Source: an uncultured SAR86 cluster bacterium
GTDB lineage: Bacteria; Pseudomonadota; Gammaproteobacteria; Magnimaribacterales; AG-339-G14
DNA length: 56,093 nt
Assembly (NCBI GenBank): GCA_902594855.1
Contig: CACJNS010000004.1
Span: 1-56,093, forward strand
Direction: 5' to 3'
Shown here piece by piece: positions 45,075-53,971 of this stretch. Both the position numbers and the translations under genes were made by a program. The notes under the pieces were generated by a model. The model ran no database searches. It had not been told where the DNA came from and saw nothing but the letters and a program-made list of their open reading frames with translations. Each line of letters starts with the position of its first letter. The first letter of the stretch is position 1.

Positions 45075-45485
45075 CTCTTTTGTTTGTGGACCTCTCAAAA
45101 CTTCTTTCACATTTAAATCTCTATCAATGATTACCGTCACGGGAAGAGTTTCTGGAATGTCAATTCCAAAGATTTGATAGGGACTTGTTAAGAGAGAAGG
45201 TATCCTTGCATTGAACCTTATTAGTTGTTCGTCTAATTCTGCTCCAGCAAGTTCATCGAAGTGAAATAAGTAAACATTAAGTTCATCTTTATTCTCTTCA
45301 TATAAAGCATTCAATTCAGGAATCTCTTTAATACAAGGTGGGCACCAGTCTGCCCAAAAATTTATCACTGTGTTCTTTTCCTTTAAATCTTCCAGCATCA
45401 AACCATTTTGTTTATGAATCATAAGATCTGATTCGGAGCATGCTGTAATGATTAGTAAAAAAAAGGAAAATTTTATAATTCTCAT
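45042..45485 (-). CDS. TlpA-like thioredoxin lipoprotein
   Basis: A 147-residue periplasmic thiol reductase tethered by a lipid (lipobox ITAC, Cys16). The thioredoxin active site WCPPC is at 47-51 and a cis-Pro loop (ETLPVTVII) is present. ResA/TlpA-type proteins keep periplasmic thiols reduced, for example for cytochrome c assembly. It overlaps hda by 4 bases and the M23 gene (opposite strand) by 33. Confidence 0.9.
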   Translation of the reverse strand: MRIIKFSFFLLIITACSESDLMIHKQNGLMLEDLKEKNTVINFWADWCPPCIKEIPELNALYEENKDELNVYLFHFDELAGAELDEQLIRFNARIPSLLTSPYQIFGIDIPETLPVTVIIDRDLNVKEVLRGPQTKESIIQRLELIN

Positions 45486-46171
45486 GACTCTAAGATTTCT
45501 TTTAACAAAGGCACCGTGATATTTCTTTTTTTTGATAGGGAGTATTCATCAATTTTTTGAACTAAGTTAATTATATTCTCAAGGTTTCTAGAGCTTCTTT
45601 CTAAAGCGTACGATAGTACAGACTTATCAATCGATATGCCTCTTTTATTGAAAATTAATTTCATCAATATTCTTTTTTCCTCATCGTTTAATTCAGCAAA
45701 ACTCATAGCAGAAATTGATGCGATTCTTGATTGAAGATCCTTCAAATTAAATTCGATTGAATTAAGAGGTTTATCAGAAAGAAAAATAATTTTATTTTTA
45801 TCTGCTTCATTTAATTCGTTGTAAAGGTTAAAAATTCCTAACTCCCAATTGGAATCAGCAGGAGCAAGATCTAACCTATCCAATACTATTACATCGAAAT
45901 AAGATATACCTTCTAGGATTTGTTCAGAAAAATAATCATCTTCTAGTGATGCATAAAAAATTTTTTTATCAAAATGAAAACAATTGATAAACGAATTTAA
46001 AATATACTTCTTCCCTGACCTTTCGTCTCCGTAAAGCAAAATAAATTTATTATTTTCAGAGAAGAAATTCTCAAGCTGTTTAAAGTTTTTCTCAAATGTA
46101 TCAATTGACTGCAAATTCTCTTTTGATAGATAAATTTCTGAATTGAACTTGAAAGTCTTTTGATCCATCAC
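45482..46171 (-). CDS. hda: DnaA regulatory inactivator-like AAA+ protein, Hda
   Basis: Hda promotes ATP hydrolysis by DnaA with the sliding clamp and so limits replication initiation. The 229-residue product is a DnaA-domain-III-like ATPase with P-loop LYGDERSGKK, Walker B IVLDRLD, and the arginine-finger region DLQSRIA. E. coli Hda has an N-terminal clamp-binding QLSLPL; here the equivalent reads QKTFKF, a divergent version. Its place next to the CDP-alcohol phosphatidyltransferase, DUF2066 and purMN genes is the conserved gammaproteobacterial context and supports the call. Confidence 0.85.
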   Translation of the reverse strand: MMDQKTFKFNSEIYLSKENLQSIDTFEKNFKQLENFFSENNKFILLYGDERSGKKYILNSFINCFHFDKKIFYASLEDDYFSEQILEGISYFDVIVLDRLDLAPADSNWELGIFNLYNELNEADKNKIIFLSDKPLNSIEFNLKDLQSRIASISAMSFAELNDEEKRILMKLIFNKRGISIDKSVLSYALERSSRNLENIINLVQKIDEYSLSKKRNITVPLLKEILES

Positions 46172-46713
46172 TTTATGTTGCGTAGGATTTTTATGCCAGG
46201 ATCAATGAAATAAACTATCAAGCTTAAGGTATTTGTGAATATAAAAAGGATTGATATCCAGTAAATTGCTATATCAGTAACTAAAAAGCCAACGGCATCA
46301 ATTAAAATAATGCCAACCAATAAGAGTAAAATTGTTGTATTTAATTTTCCAAGATAATTTGGAGCAACTTGATAATCAGATATCAAGTAATTTGCCAGTA
46401 CTACCCCTACAATAATTAATAAATCTCTGCCAAGAACCATAAACATAAACCAGTTTTCGATGAGGTCTATTGAACCTAAAGAAATTATTGTTGCCACCAC
46501 CAATGTTTTATCTGCAACTGGATCAGCAATTTGTCCAAATCTTGATTGCCATGAAAATTTTCTAGCTAAAAATCCATCTAGTAAATCTGATATCCCCGCT
46601 AAAAAAAATATTCCTAAGGCCAAAAAAAATTGTTCCTCTAATATGAAAATTATGAGGGGATACACAGAGAGAAGTCTCAATACCGTAAGGATATTTGGAA
46701 TATTTGAAAGCAT
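46168..46713 (-). CDS. CDP-alcohol phosphatidyltransferase family protein (PgsA-like)
   Basis: A 181-residue inner-membrane enzyme with about five transmembrane segments. The full catalytic motif DG-x2-AR-x8-G-x3-D-x3-D is present (DGFLARKFSWQSRFGQIADPVAD). Such enzymes make phosphatidylglycerophosphate or related lipids from CDP-diacylglycerol. It overlaps hda by 4 bases and abuts DUF2066 in one message. Whether it is the essential PgsA or a second family member cannot be told from the window. Confidence 0.92.
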   Translation of the reverse strand: MLSNIPNILTVLRLLSVYPLIIFILEEQFFLALGIFFLAGISDLLDGFLARKFSWQSRFGQIADPVADKTLVVATIISLGSIDLIENWFMFMVLGRDLLIIVGVVLANYLISDYQVAPNYLGKLNTTILLLLVGIILIDAVGFLVTDIAIYWISILFIFTNTLSLIVYFIDPGIKILRNIK

Positions 46714-47706
46714 TTAGTTTAAATTCTGAAGAATTATTTCTTCAGACGATTTGCTGCTCAAAGTTAGTAAATTATCAGTCAGCATTACTTCAACAAGGTC
46801 ATCGGAATCAGAGTCAGTGGTAACCATAAAACTAAACATATTATCCTCTAGTCTGTGAAGAAATGACTTTTTAACCAAGAAATTTTGGTTAAGGAACTCT
46901 TTGAATGTCTGAAGAGCGTCAAAAGATGTATTTCCTTGAACGGTAATGAGAATCTTTTTATTTTTTGATCCAGATTTCACTCTGTAAGGATCCGATATAT
47001 TGTCTAAAAGACCTTGGATTGCATCGAAAGGAAGAAAGCTATTATAGGGATTTAAATTAGAAAAAACATTATTTGGTTCCTCAGGCAGGTAACAAAGAAA
47101 TCCTTTTTCTCTATAACAATACATCCATCCATCGGGAGAATATTTCTCATTATTAAAATAAATGTTTTCAAAGCTTTCCATATTTTTCCCTTCATAGAAG
47201 GTGATTTCTGTTGAGTCTAGAATTGGATATATAGCTCTCCCTCCCCTTTTTTTGGCTTCAGAAGAAATAATGTCTTTTAAAACGTTACATTCATCTAAGG
47301 CCATCTGATATGTTTTTGATTTTAGTTCGCTTGATAAATTACAGTTTACCCAAACGACTGCTTTTAATTTTTTTTCTGTAAATAAAGAAAAATTTAAATC
47401 AAATAATTTTGATCTCAGTTCTACAGCATCGATTTTAATTTCAATAAAATTTTTATTTTGCTCTTGTAAGAACTTGTATTCCCTGACGTAAGAGTTTAAG
47501 TCAAGATCCATAATTTTTTTTGAATTCCTTGTCTCCTCAAAATTTCCAGTTGCTCTAACAATTGCTTCTAGAACTGCTTGATCTAAGTAAAAAGAAATAT
47601 CGTTTCCAGTATCTTCAATTTTTACTGTATAGACCTCAGGAAGATCAGATTGACTGGCTGAAAAAATAGCTTGGAAAAAAAGAAAAATTAAGAATACCTT
47701 CCTCAT
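46714..47706 (-). CDS. DUF2066 protein, exported
   Basis: A 330-residue protein with a signal peptide (ending FSAS). It has the DUF2066 layout: an opening strand YTVKIED, an ALEAIVRATGN-like helix (AVLEAIVRATGN), and a central domain followed by a C-terminal fibre-like region (ITVQGNTSFDAL). Function unknown. The conserved order purM, DUF2066, phosphatidyltransferase, hda supports the assignment. Its start codon overlaps that of purM on the other strand, so the two promoters must lie inside each other's coding region. Confidence 0.87.
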   Translation of the reverse strand: MRKVFLIFLFFQAIFSASQSDLPEVYTVKIEDTGNDISFYLDQAVLEAIVRATGNFEETRNSKKIMDLDLNSYVREYKFLQEQNKNFIEIKIDAVELRSKLFDLNFSLFTEKKLKAVVWVNCNLSSELKSKTYQMALDECNVLKDIISSEAKKRGGRAIYPILDSTEITFYEGKNMESFENIYFNNEKYSPDGWMYCYREKGFLCYLPEEPNNVFSNLNPYNSFLPFDAIQGLLDNISDPYRVKSGSKNKKILITVQGNTSFDALQTFKEFLNQNFLVKKSFLHRLEDNMFSFMVTTDSDSDDLVEVMLTDNLLTLSSKSSEEIILQNLN

Positions 47707-47753
47707 TGCTAAATCATTATAATGATTATTTCAAAAAAAAATTCACTGAAATA

Positions 47754-48797
47754 TTGAGCAAGCAGAAGAAGATAACTTATAAATCGTCTGGCGTTGATGT
47801 CAACTTAGGTTACAAGCTTGTCGATATTATTAAACCTTTTGCAAAAAAGACGCTTAGAAAAGAAATAGATTCAAACATAGGTTCATTTGCTGCTCTTGCT
47901 TCTATACCAAAAAACTATAAAAGCCCTAAACTTGTTGCATGTACTGATGGAGTTGGCACAAAAATTTCAATAGCAGAAAAACTTAATGATCACAGCACTG
48001 TTGGTGAAGATCTTGTTGCCATGTGCGTGAATGATTTGATAACTGTAGGTGCTGAGCCTCTTTTCTTTTTAGATTATCTTGTGACAGATAAAATTAATTT
48101 AAGAAAAAAGAAACAAATCTTTAAAGGAATATCAAAAGGCTGTCTGGCAGCTGGATGCTCTCTTATCGGAGGGGAAACAGCTGAACATCCAGATGAATTT
48201 CCAAAAGGAAAATATGATTTGGCAGGTTTTTCAGTTGGAGTAGCAGAAAAAAATAAAATACTAAAAATTAGCAATGTAAAAAATAATGATCTTATTTATG
48301 GCCTCTCATCTACTGGGTTACATTCAAATGGATTCTCATTAATAAGAAAGCTCATACAAGCGAGAAAGATAAATTTGAAAGCTCGAATGGGGAAAACAAC
48401 TTTAGGCAAAGCACTTCTTAAACCAACGAAAATTTATGTAAATGTTGTCCGTGAGTTATCCAAATCTATTTCTCTCAAACAAATTTGTCATATTACCGGA
48501 GGCGGCATCGTAGAAAACTTACCAAGAGTTATTCCAAATGGTAAATGTGCTCATATAGATTTTTCCAGGGGATACCCTTTTCATAAAGATCTTTTTGATC
48601 TAATTTCCTCAAAAGCTAACCTAACAATTAAGGAAATGACTGAGGTCTTTAATTGTGGAGTTGGGTTGATAGTAATTATTCATCCCGCTGACAAAGCTAA
48701 TTTAGAATACAAACTGAAAAAATCTAGACAGCCGTTTGTCAGACTAGGAAAGGTAGTAAACGATAAAACGAAGAAATTAGAGATACAATTTGGGTGA
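47754..48797 (+). CDS. purM: Phosphoribosylformylglycinamidine cyclo-ligase (AIR synthetase), PurM
   Basis: PurM closes the imidazole ring in purine synthesis (FGAM to AIR, using ATP). Motifs: YKSSGVDV, TDGVGTK, GEDLVAMCVNDL, GAEPLFFLDY, GCSLIGGETAEHP and ITGGGIVENLPR. No in-frame ATG lies near the N-terminus. I choose the TTG at 47754-47756 because it gives MSKQKKITYKSSGVDV and a 347-residue protein, aligned with the E. coli start. An earlier TTG at 47706 would add 16 residues. A TATAAT box at 47718-47723 suits a leader of about 24 bases. An A9 run at 47733-47741 lies just upstream of the start. Confidence 0.95.
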   Translation: MSKQKKITYKSSGVDVNLGYKLVDIIKPFAKKTLRKEIDSNIGSFAALASIPKNYKSPKLVACTDGVGTKISIAEKLNDHSTVGEDLVAMCVNDLITVGAEPLFFLDYLVTDKINLRKKKQIFKGISKGCLAAGCSLIGGETAEHPDEFPKGKYDLAGFSVGVAEKNKILKISNVKNNDLIYGLSSTGLHSNGFSLIRKLIQARKINLKARMGKTTLGKALLKPTKIYVNVVRELSKSISLKQICHITGGGIVENLPRVIPNGKCAHIDFSRGYPFHKDLFDLISSKANLTIKEMTEVFNCGVGLIVIIHPADKANLEYKLKKSRQPFVRLGKVVNDKTKKLEIQFG

Positions 48798-49428
48798 TAT
48801 CAAAAAACTCGCTGTTTTAGTATCTGGAAACGGAAGTAATCTTCAATCAATCATTGATTCTATAAATATTGGTGAAATTAATGCAAACATTTCACTTGTT
48901 ATATCTAATATTGAAACCGCTTTTGCATTAACAAGAGCTAAACAAGAAAATTTGAATAGTGCTTTCTTGAATCATAAAAATTTTTCATCAAGAGAGAGTT
49001 TTGATCAAGCACTGAGTGAACTATTGATTAAACATGAAGTAGATTTAATTGTTTTAGCAGGTTTCATGCGGATACTGTCTAATAGTTTTATAGAAAAATT
49101 TAAAAGAAAAATTATCAATATCCATCCTTCTCTTCTGCCTAAATATCCTGGTCTCAACACTCATGAAAAAGTAATAAATAACAAGGATAAGTTTCACGGA
49201 GTGACAATTCATCTTGTAGACGAAGGCTTGGATAGCGGTCCAATAATTGCTCAAGCTAGATTTGTAGCTACCAAATATAAAGATATTGATGGTTTGATTA
49301 CAAAAGTTCACTCAATAGAACATAAACTTTATCCAATGATTATCAAGATGATAGTTGAAGGAGAAATTAACCTTAATGAACTTAATGGAAAAAATTTTAA
49401 ATGTTACGAGGATGAATTTGATTTATAA
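48790..49428 (+). CDS. purN: Phosphoribosylglycinamide formyltransferase, PurN
   Basis: PurN adds the formyl group from 10-formyl-THF to GAR in purine synthesis. The 212-residue product has LVSGNGSNLQSIID, LAGFMRILS, the active-site INIHPSLLPKYPGLNTH and DEGLDSGPII. The start is a TTG that overlaps the end of purM by 8 bases; no ATG is available in frame. purM-purN order is the usual one. Its end overlaps the DUF3108 gene by 17 bases, so three proteins share one message. Confidence 0.95.
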   Translation: MGDIKKLAVLVSGNGSNLQSIIDSINIGEINANISLVISNIETAFALTRAKQENLNSAFLNHKNFSSRESFDQALSELLIKHEVDLIVLAGFMRILSNSFIEKFKRKIINIHPSLLPKYPGLNTHEKVINNKDKFHGVTIHLVDEGLDSGPIIAQARFVATKYKDIDGLITKVHSIEHKLYPMIIKMIVEGEINLNELNGKNFKCYEDEFDL

Positions 49429-50029
49429 AATAAGCTTAAGCTTTCTTTTTGTGATAGCTAGCAACCTTTTTCCTATTAATGAAGAAAGCTATACATTTAA
49501 ATATAAGGAATCAGAGTTTAAAGTAAATCTCACCAATCTGAACGATGAGTGGAATATTACTTACGAAATCTCTCATCCTTTCTTTAAGTTAAGCCAAGAT
49601 ACTCAATTTAGTTATACAAATTTAATTCAGATATCTGAGATAAAAAGAAATTTAATCGTCATGGGAGGATTAAGGAAGATAGAAGAAAGTTACAAAATAG
49701 ATCATTCAAGAAAAAAAATTAAATACATAAAAGGTCAGCTAACCGAAACTCTTCAATATGATGGAGCTATTTACGATGATTTGACTGCTCATCTTTACTT
49801 AAGATTGTTAAATATTCAGACTGACGAAGAAATTACTCTTAATGTATTGGAGAGAGGAAAAATAATACAGAAAAAGTTTATAAAAACAATTTCTAGTCCT
49901 GACACTATTAAAATCAAGGAAAAAAAAGAAAAGGATAAATTTGAACTTTTTTTTAAGGATAACTCAAAAGAAATATTTAAAGTTATTCAGAATGTTAATG
50001 GTAAAGAGTTTGTCTGGGAGAATCTTTAA
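49412..50029 (+). CDS. DUF3108 exported protein
   Basis: A 205-residue protein with an N-terminal signal peptide ([18 protein letters not shown]). I start it at the ATG at 49412, inside the 3' end of purN; the frame stays open 57 bases further upstream, but that part overlaps purN more deeply and would put a polar stretch before the signal peptide. The body is beta-rich ([14 protein letters not shown]) and ends KEFVWENL, consistent with DUF3108, a family usually found next to purMN. Function unknown, probably periplasmic. It ends convergently with dcd, overlapping by 4 bases. Confidence 0.78.
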   Translation: MNLIYKISLSFLFVIASNLFPINEESYTFKYKESEFKVNLTNLNDEWNITYEISHPFFKLSQDTQFSYTNLIQISEIKRNLIVMGGLRKIEESYKIDHSRKKIKYIKGQLTETLQYDGAIYDDLTAHLYLRLLNIQTDEEITLNVLERGKIIQKKFIKTISSPDTIKIKEKKEKDKFELFFKDNSKEIFKVIQNVNGKEFVWENL

Positions 50030-50595
50030 ACTTTGGGGGGTGTAACACCCAATTGACCTTGATATTTGCCTTTCCTATCCGCATAACTTGTTTCGCATAA
50101 TTCGTCTGATTCAAAAAAAAGCATTTGTGCTACACCTTCGTTTGCATAGATCTTTGCTGGCAAACTTGTTGTATTTGAAAATTCAAGAGTTACATGGCCC
50201 TCCCATTCAGGTTCGAGAGGGGTTACGTTTACAATTATGCCGCATCTAGCATACGTAGATTTTCCTAAACAAATTGTTAGTACGTTCCTAGGAATTTTAA
50301 AATATTCCACAGTCCTTGCTAGGGCAAAGGAATTAGGAGGAATTACACACACCTCAGATTTAATATCAATGAAGCTATCCTCATCAAAATTTTTTGGGTC
50401 CACTGTGGCTGAATTTATATTTGTAAAAATTTTAAATTCATCAGCACATCTCACGTCATAACCATAACTTGATAGCCCGTAAGAAACTGTACTTCCAGCC
50501 TCTTCTGTATGTTTAACTTGTTTATCAATGAAGGGGTCTATTAGATGACTTTCTATAGCCATTCTTTTTATCCATTTATCTGATTTTATACTCAT
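50026..50595 (-). CDS. dcd: dCTP deaminase, Dcd
   Basis: Dcd deaminates dCTP to dUTP, a source of dTMP in gammaproteobacteria. The 189-residue product shows SYGYDVR, the catalytic region with Ser/Arg ([10 protein letters not shown]), [15 protein letters not shown] and the C-terminal lid segment ([14 protein letters not shown]). The length is close to E. coli Dcd (193). It is a single-gene unit, opposite the DUF3108 and M20 genes. Confidence 0.96.
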   Translation of the reverse strand: MSIKSDKWIKRMAIESHLIDPFIDKQVKHTEEAGSTVSYGLSSYGYDVRCADEFKIFTNINSATVDPKNFDEDSFIDIKSEVCVIPPNSFALARTVEYFKIPRNVLTICLGKSTYARCGIIVNVTPLEPEWEGHVTLEFSNTTSLPAKIYANEGVAQMLFFESDELCETSYADRKGKYQGQLGVTPPKV

Positions 50596-50620
50596 AAAAA
50601 TAAGCTGTTATTATATATTA

Positions 50621-51919
50621 ATGATCACTTTCAAAAGGTATTTAAATCGCAACGTTTACTATTTATTTTTAATAATTTATGCGGTATCACTGCCTTTAAA
50701 ATCAAATGAAGATTTTTATGAAATTTATAAATATCTTCATCAAAATCCTGAATTATCTCTGCAAGAATTTGAGACGACTAAATACCTCGAAGATTTATTA
50801 GAAGAATATGGATATGAGATTATCACCAATATTGGAGGAAATGGTTTTGCAGCTATCCTCAAAAATGGAGGAAACAAGACAGTCTTATTTCGAGCAGACA
50901 TGGATGCTCTTCCAATAAAAGAAGAGACAGGAATTTCTTTTGAAAGCGTCAAAACTACTAAACAGAATGGAATGGACGTGCCAATAATGCATGCTTGTGG
51001 GCATGATATTCACATGACGTCTTTAATTGGAACTGCAGAATACTTTTCAAAAAATAAAGATTCATGGAAAGGGACTATTGTTTTTATTTTGCAACCTGCT
51101 GAAGAAATTGGTTTTGGTGCAAGACAAATGATAAATGCAGGATTGTTTAAAAAAATACCTTATCCAGATATAAATTTAGCCCTTCATGTTTCAGCTCAAA
51201 CTCAATCTGGAACGGTCCATATAACTCCAGGCTTCGCAATGGCGAATGTTGATTCAGTCGATGTTACTTTTTATGGAGAAGGTGGGCACGGAGCTTATCC
51301 TCATTTAGCTAAAGATCCCATCGTAATGAGCTCTCAATTTATTACAACTGTTCAAACAATTATTAGCAGAAATTTAAGTCCTATTAATGCAGGGGTTGTG
51401 ACTGTTGGTTCCATTCATGGAGGAACCAAACATAACATAATCCCAAATCATGTTGATCTTCAGATCACCGTGAGATCTTATAGTGACGAGGACAGAGAGC
51501 TTATAATCTCTAGAATTAAAAAAATCGCTGAATCAATTGCAATTCAAAATGATTTGCCAAAAAATCTCTATCCAATCGTTAAGCTCAGAGACGAATACAC
51601 TCCTGCCGTATTTAATAATCCAGACTTAGCTATGCGCGCCAAAGAAATTCTTTCAAAAGAGTTAGGAAAGGATAAAGTGTTTGATGGTCCTCAAGTCATG
51701 GGGGGAGAAGACTTTGGTCAATTTGGAAGAGTAGAGCCAAAAATACCTTCCCTACTGTTTTGGATTGGCGCTGTATCACAAAAGGATTACAAAGAATTTT
51801 TGAATAATTCTAAAAAATTACCGTCCCTTCATTCGAGTAAGTTTTTACCCGACTATAAAAAAACAATTGATACTGGCATTTCAAGTTCAATTGCGTTAAT
51901 TGAGGCTCACCTAAAGTAA
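50621..51919 (+). CDS. Exported M20-family amidohydrolase / aminoacylase
   Basis: A 432-residue zinc peptidase of the M20D group (hippurate hydrolase/IAA-amino-acid hydrolase type). An N-terminal hydrophobic segment (VYYLFLIIYAVSLPLKS) suggests export. Metal and catalytic residues appear in ACGHDIH, QPAEE, HVSAQ and GGEDFG; the dimerisation domain begins near residue 200. It would release amino acids from N-acyl or peptide conjugates in the periplasm. A TATATT-like hexamer abuts the ATG. It is convergent with recR, overlapping by 9 bases. Confidence 0.92.
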   Translation: MITFKRYLNRNVYYLFLIIYAVSLPLKSNEDFYEIYKYLHQNPELSLQEFETTKYLEDLLEEYGYEIITNIGGNGFAAILKNGGNKTVLFRADMDALPIKEETGISFESVKTTKQNGMDVPIMHACGHDIHMTSLIGTAEYFSKNKDSWKGTIVFILQPAEEIGFGARQMINAGLFKKIPYPDINLALHVSAQTQSGTVHITPGFAMANVDSVDVTFYGEGGHGAYPHLAKDPIVMSSQFITTVQTIISRNLSPINAGVVTVGSIHGGTKHNIIPNHVDLQITVRSYSDEDRELIISRIKKIAESIAIQNDLPKNLYPIVKLRDEYTPAVFNNPDLAMRAKEILSKELGKDKVFDGPQVMGGEDFGQFGRVEPKIPSLLFWIGAVSQKDYKEFLNNSKKLPSLHSSKFLPDYKKTIDTGISSSIALIEAHLK

Positions 51920-52510
51920 TTTTTGCCTGCTATCAAACGCATGCCTAAGGGTATTAGAGTCCACATAGTTCAGATCTCCTCCAAGAGGCACACCTTGAGC
52001 AAGTTTAGTAATGTTTAGAGAATCTGATGAACATTTCTCAAGAATGTATTGAGCTGTTGCCTCACCTTCTAGGGAAGAATTAAAAGCTAAAATAAGTTCT
52101 TTAATTTCACCACTCAGAGCTTTTGAATTCAGCTCAGATAGACCTATTTCGTTTGGACCCTTGCCTTCAATTGGAGAAAGATATCCACCCAATACAAAAT
52201 AGATTCCCTTAAATCCGCCCAGTTCTTCTATTTGAACAACTTGAGAGGTATTTTCTACAACACATACTTGTGTATTATCTCTGCTTGAGTCATTACAAAT
52301 TGAACATATCTGATCTTCTGACAAAACCCTGCAGTTTTGACATTTGCCGATTAGATCTATTGCTCTGGATAGATTGTTAGCAAGATTTTTAGCATCGGCT
52401 TCATCGCCTCCTAATAAACTCATAGCCATTCGTTTTGCAGTTTTTGGTCCAACACCAGGCAGAACTTGCAAAGATTTAATCAGATCTGAGAGTAATGGAC
52501 TAAATTTCAT
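51911..52510 (-). CDS. recR: Recombination protein RecR
   Basis: RecR acts with RecF and RecO in RecA loading at gaps. The 199-residue product has the helix-hairpin-helix LPGVGPKTAKRMAM, the four-Cys zinc finger CQNCRVLSEDQICSIC, a Toprim domain and the ending QGVPLGGDLNYVDSNTLRHAF. Its ATG directly follows the dnaX stop with no gap (TAGATG). The ybaB/ebfC gene that usually lies between dnaX and recR is absent here. Confidence 0.97.
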   Translation of the reverse strand: MKFSPLLSDLIKSLQVLPGVGPKTAKRMAMSLLGGDEADAKNLANNLSRAIDLIGKCQNCRVLSEDQICSICNDSSRDNTQVCVVENTSQVVQIEELGGFKGIYFVLGGYLSPIEGKGPNEIGLSELNSKALSGEIKELILAFNSSLEGEATAQYILEKCSSDSLNITKLAQGVPLGGDLNYVDSNTLRHAFDSRQKLL

Positions 52511-53971
52511 CTATATCTTTGAAACTTTTTTAATTTTTCCATCAAATTTTTCAAGCATTTCGTTCAGCGAAGAGTCTTTTTTAAGGTCGTCTTCTGCTTG
52601 CTTTGATTCTTTTTGAGACCTTATCTTTTCAAATTCAAAAGGAGTTTCTGTTAAATCAGATGGTTTGAAGCTAACTTTCAATTTCTTTTTAAGCAGAATT
52701 GATAAAGCATCCTCAACTTCTTTTATCTGATTTTTCGTAATTATGTTCAACCTCTCTTGGTTAATGCCAAAGTGCATCTCCGAGTCATGATACTCAATCA
52801 TCGATGCATGGGACATAAATTGGGCAGTTAATTTAGTCAAATCAAGATTTGAGAAATCTTCGGGCCAACTAAAATCAGTCTCGTCTTTGTTAGTGTTTAG
52901 AGATTTTTTTTTTGAGCTTTCTGGAAGGAAAGCAATCATTTTCAAAAAAGTCATTGTGAGTAGACTTTCTGGTTTCGGTGATAACTTAAAATACTCTAAA
53001 TTTGAGATTCCAAGATCATAAATCAATTGAAGGTTCTGGGGTTCAATAGATAAATCAGATAGATCTGCTTTTTCGTCAAATTGAGACAATGCAACTTCTT
53101 GAATAAGTGATAAAAGATCAATCAATATTTGTTCTGGATCATAAAAATTTATCTTAACCTCCTCGATATTTTCAATAAGTTTTTTTGAATCTCTACCTAT
53201 TATTGATTTAAGAATGGATTGAATAAGCTCTGATGAAGGCAAACCCATTAATTCTTCAACTTTTTTTTCTGTAATTTTTCCCTCAGAGAATGAGATGACT
53301 TTTTCAGAAAGAGTTAATGCATCTCTCATGCTTCCCCTAGCGAGACTGGAGAGTTTTATCAATGAATTGTCATCATATTTTATTTTCTCTTCATCAAAAA
53401 TTAATTGGAGTTGATTCTTTATATTGTCTACTTTCATAGCAGAAAGATTAAACTGAACGCATCTTGAAAGAACAGTAGGCGGAACTTTATCTATTTCTGT
53501 AGTAGCAAAAAGAAAAACTACATGCTCCGGGGGCTCCTCTAGTGTTTTTAAAAGTGAATTAAAACTTTCCTTAGAAAGCATATGTATTTCATCAAGCAGG
53601 TAAATTTTAAAAGGAGAAGATGTTGGTAAGTAAGGAACAGAATCCAATAATTCTTTAGTTTCTTCGACTCCTCTTCTAGATGCTGCATCAACTTCTTGAA
53701 AATCTATAGCACTTCCATTTTCAATGGATAAACATGAATCGCATTTCCTGCATGGCTGAGACTTCTTTTTTGAATTAGAGCAATTTATAGCTTTTGCCAA
53801 AATTCTTGCAAGAGTTGTTTTGCCAGTTCCTCTAGTTCCAGAGAATATAAAAGCATGAGGAAGTTTTTCCAAATCCAATGCACCTTTTAAGGCTTTCACT
53901 ACATAATCTTGGCCTACTACCTCGTCAAAAGTGTTGGGACGCCATTTTCTTGCAAGAACTTGATAGGTCAT
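52511..53971 (-). CDS. dnaX: DNA polymerase III clamp-loader subunit tau/gamma, DnaX
   Basis: DnaX forms the ATPase core of the clamp loader. The 486-residue product has P-loop GTRGTGKT (45-52), zinc Cys at 64, 74, 77 and 80, LLDEIHML (Walker B), the SRC motif (LSRCVQF) and domain III, ending near IAFLP (about 350). Directly after it comes a run of ten A's (52904-52913). The tail resembles E. coli domain V (alpha-binding). Domain IV, which binds DnaB in E. coli (643 residues in all), is cut to a short linker. The start overlaps the recX stop by 1 base; the gene abuts recR. Confidence 0.96.
   Translation of the reverse strand: MTYQVLARKWRPNTFDEVVGQDYVVKALKGALDLEKLPHAFIFSGTRGTGKTTLARILAKAINCSNSKKKSQPCRKCDSCLSIENGSAIDFQEVDAASRRGVEETKELLDSVPYLPTSSPFKIYLLDEIHMLSKESFNSLLKTLEEPPEHVVFLFATTEIDKVPPTVLSRCVQFNLSAMKVDNIKNQLQLIFDEEKIKYDDNSLIKLSSLARGSMRDALTLSEKVISFSEGKITEKKVEELMGLPSSELIQSILKSIIGRDSKKLIENIEEVKINFYDPEQILIDLLSLIQEVALSQFDEKADLSDLSIEPQNLQLIYDLGISNLEYFKLSPKPESLLTMTFLKMIAFLPESSKKKSLNTNKDETDFSWPEDFSNLDLTKLTAQFMSHASMIEYHDSEMHFGINQERLNIITKNQIKEVEDALSILLKKKLKVSFKPSDLTETPFEFEKIRSQKESKQAEDDLKKDSSLNEMLEKFDGKIKKVSKI
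52904..52913 (-). other. Ten-A slippery run in dnaX (possible gamma/tau switch)
   Basis: The codons TCA-AAA-AAA-AAA-TCT (Ser353, Lys354-356) form an A10 tract at the end of domain III. Slipping by one base gives ISKH-stop in one frame and L-stop in the other within 5 codons. A short product of about 357-361 residues, equal to domains I-III (gamma-like), would result. Thermus makes gamma this way, by transcript slippage at an A9 run in dnaX. The sequence is seen; the slippage is inferred. Confidence 0.5.
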
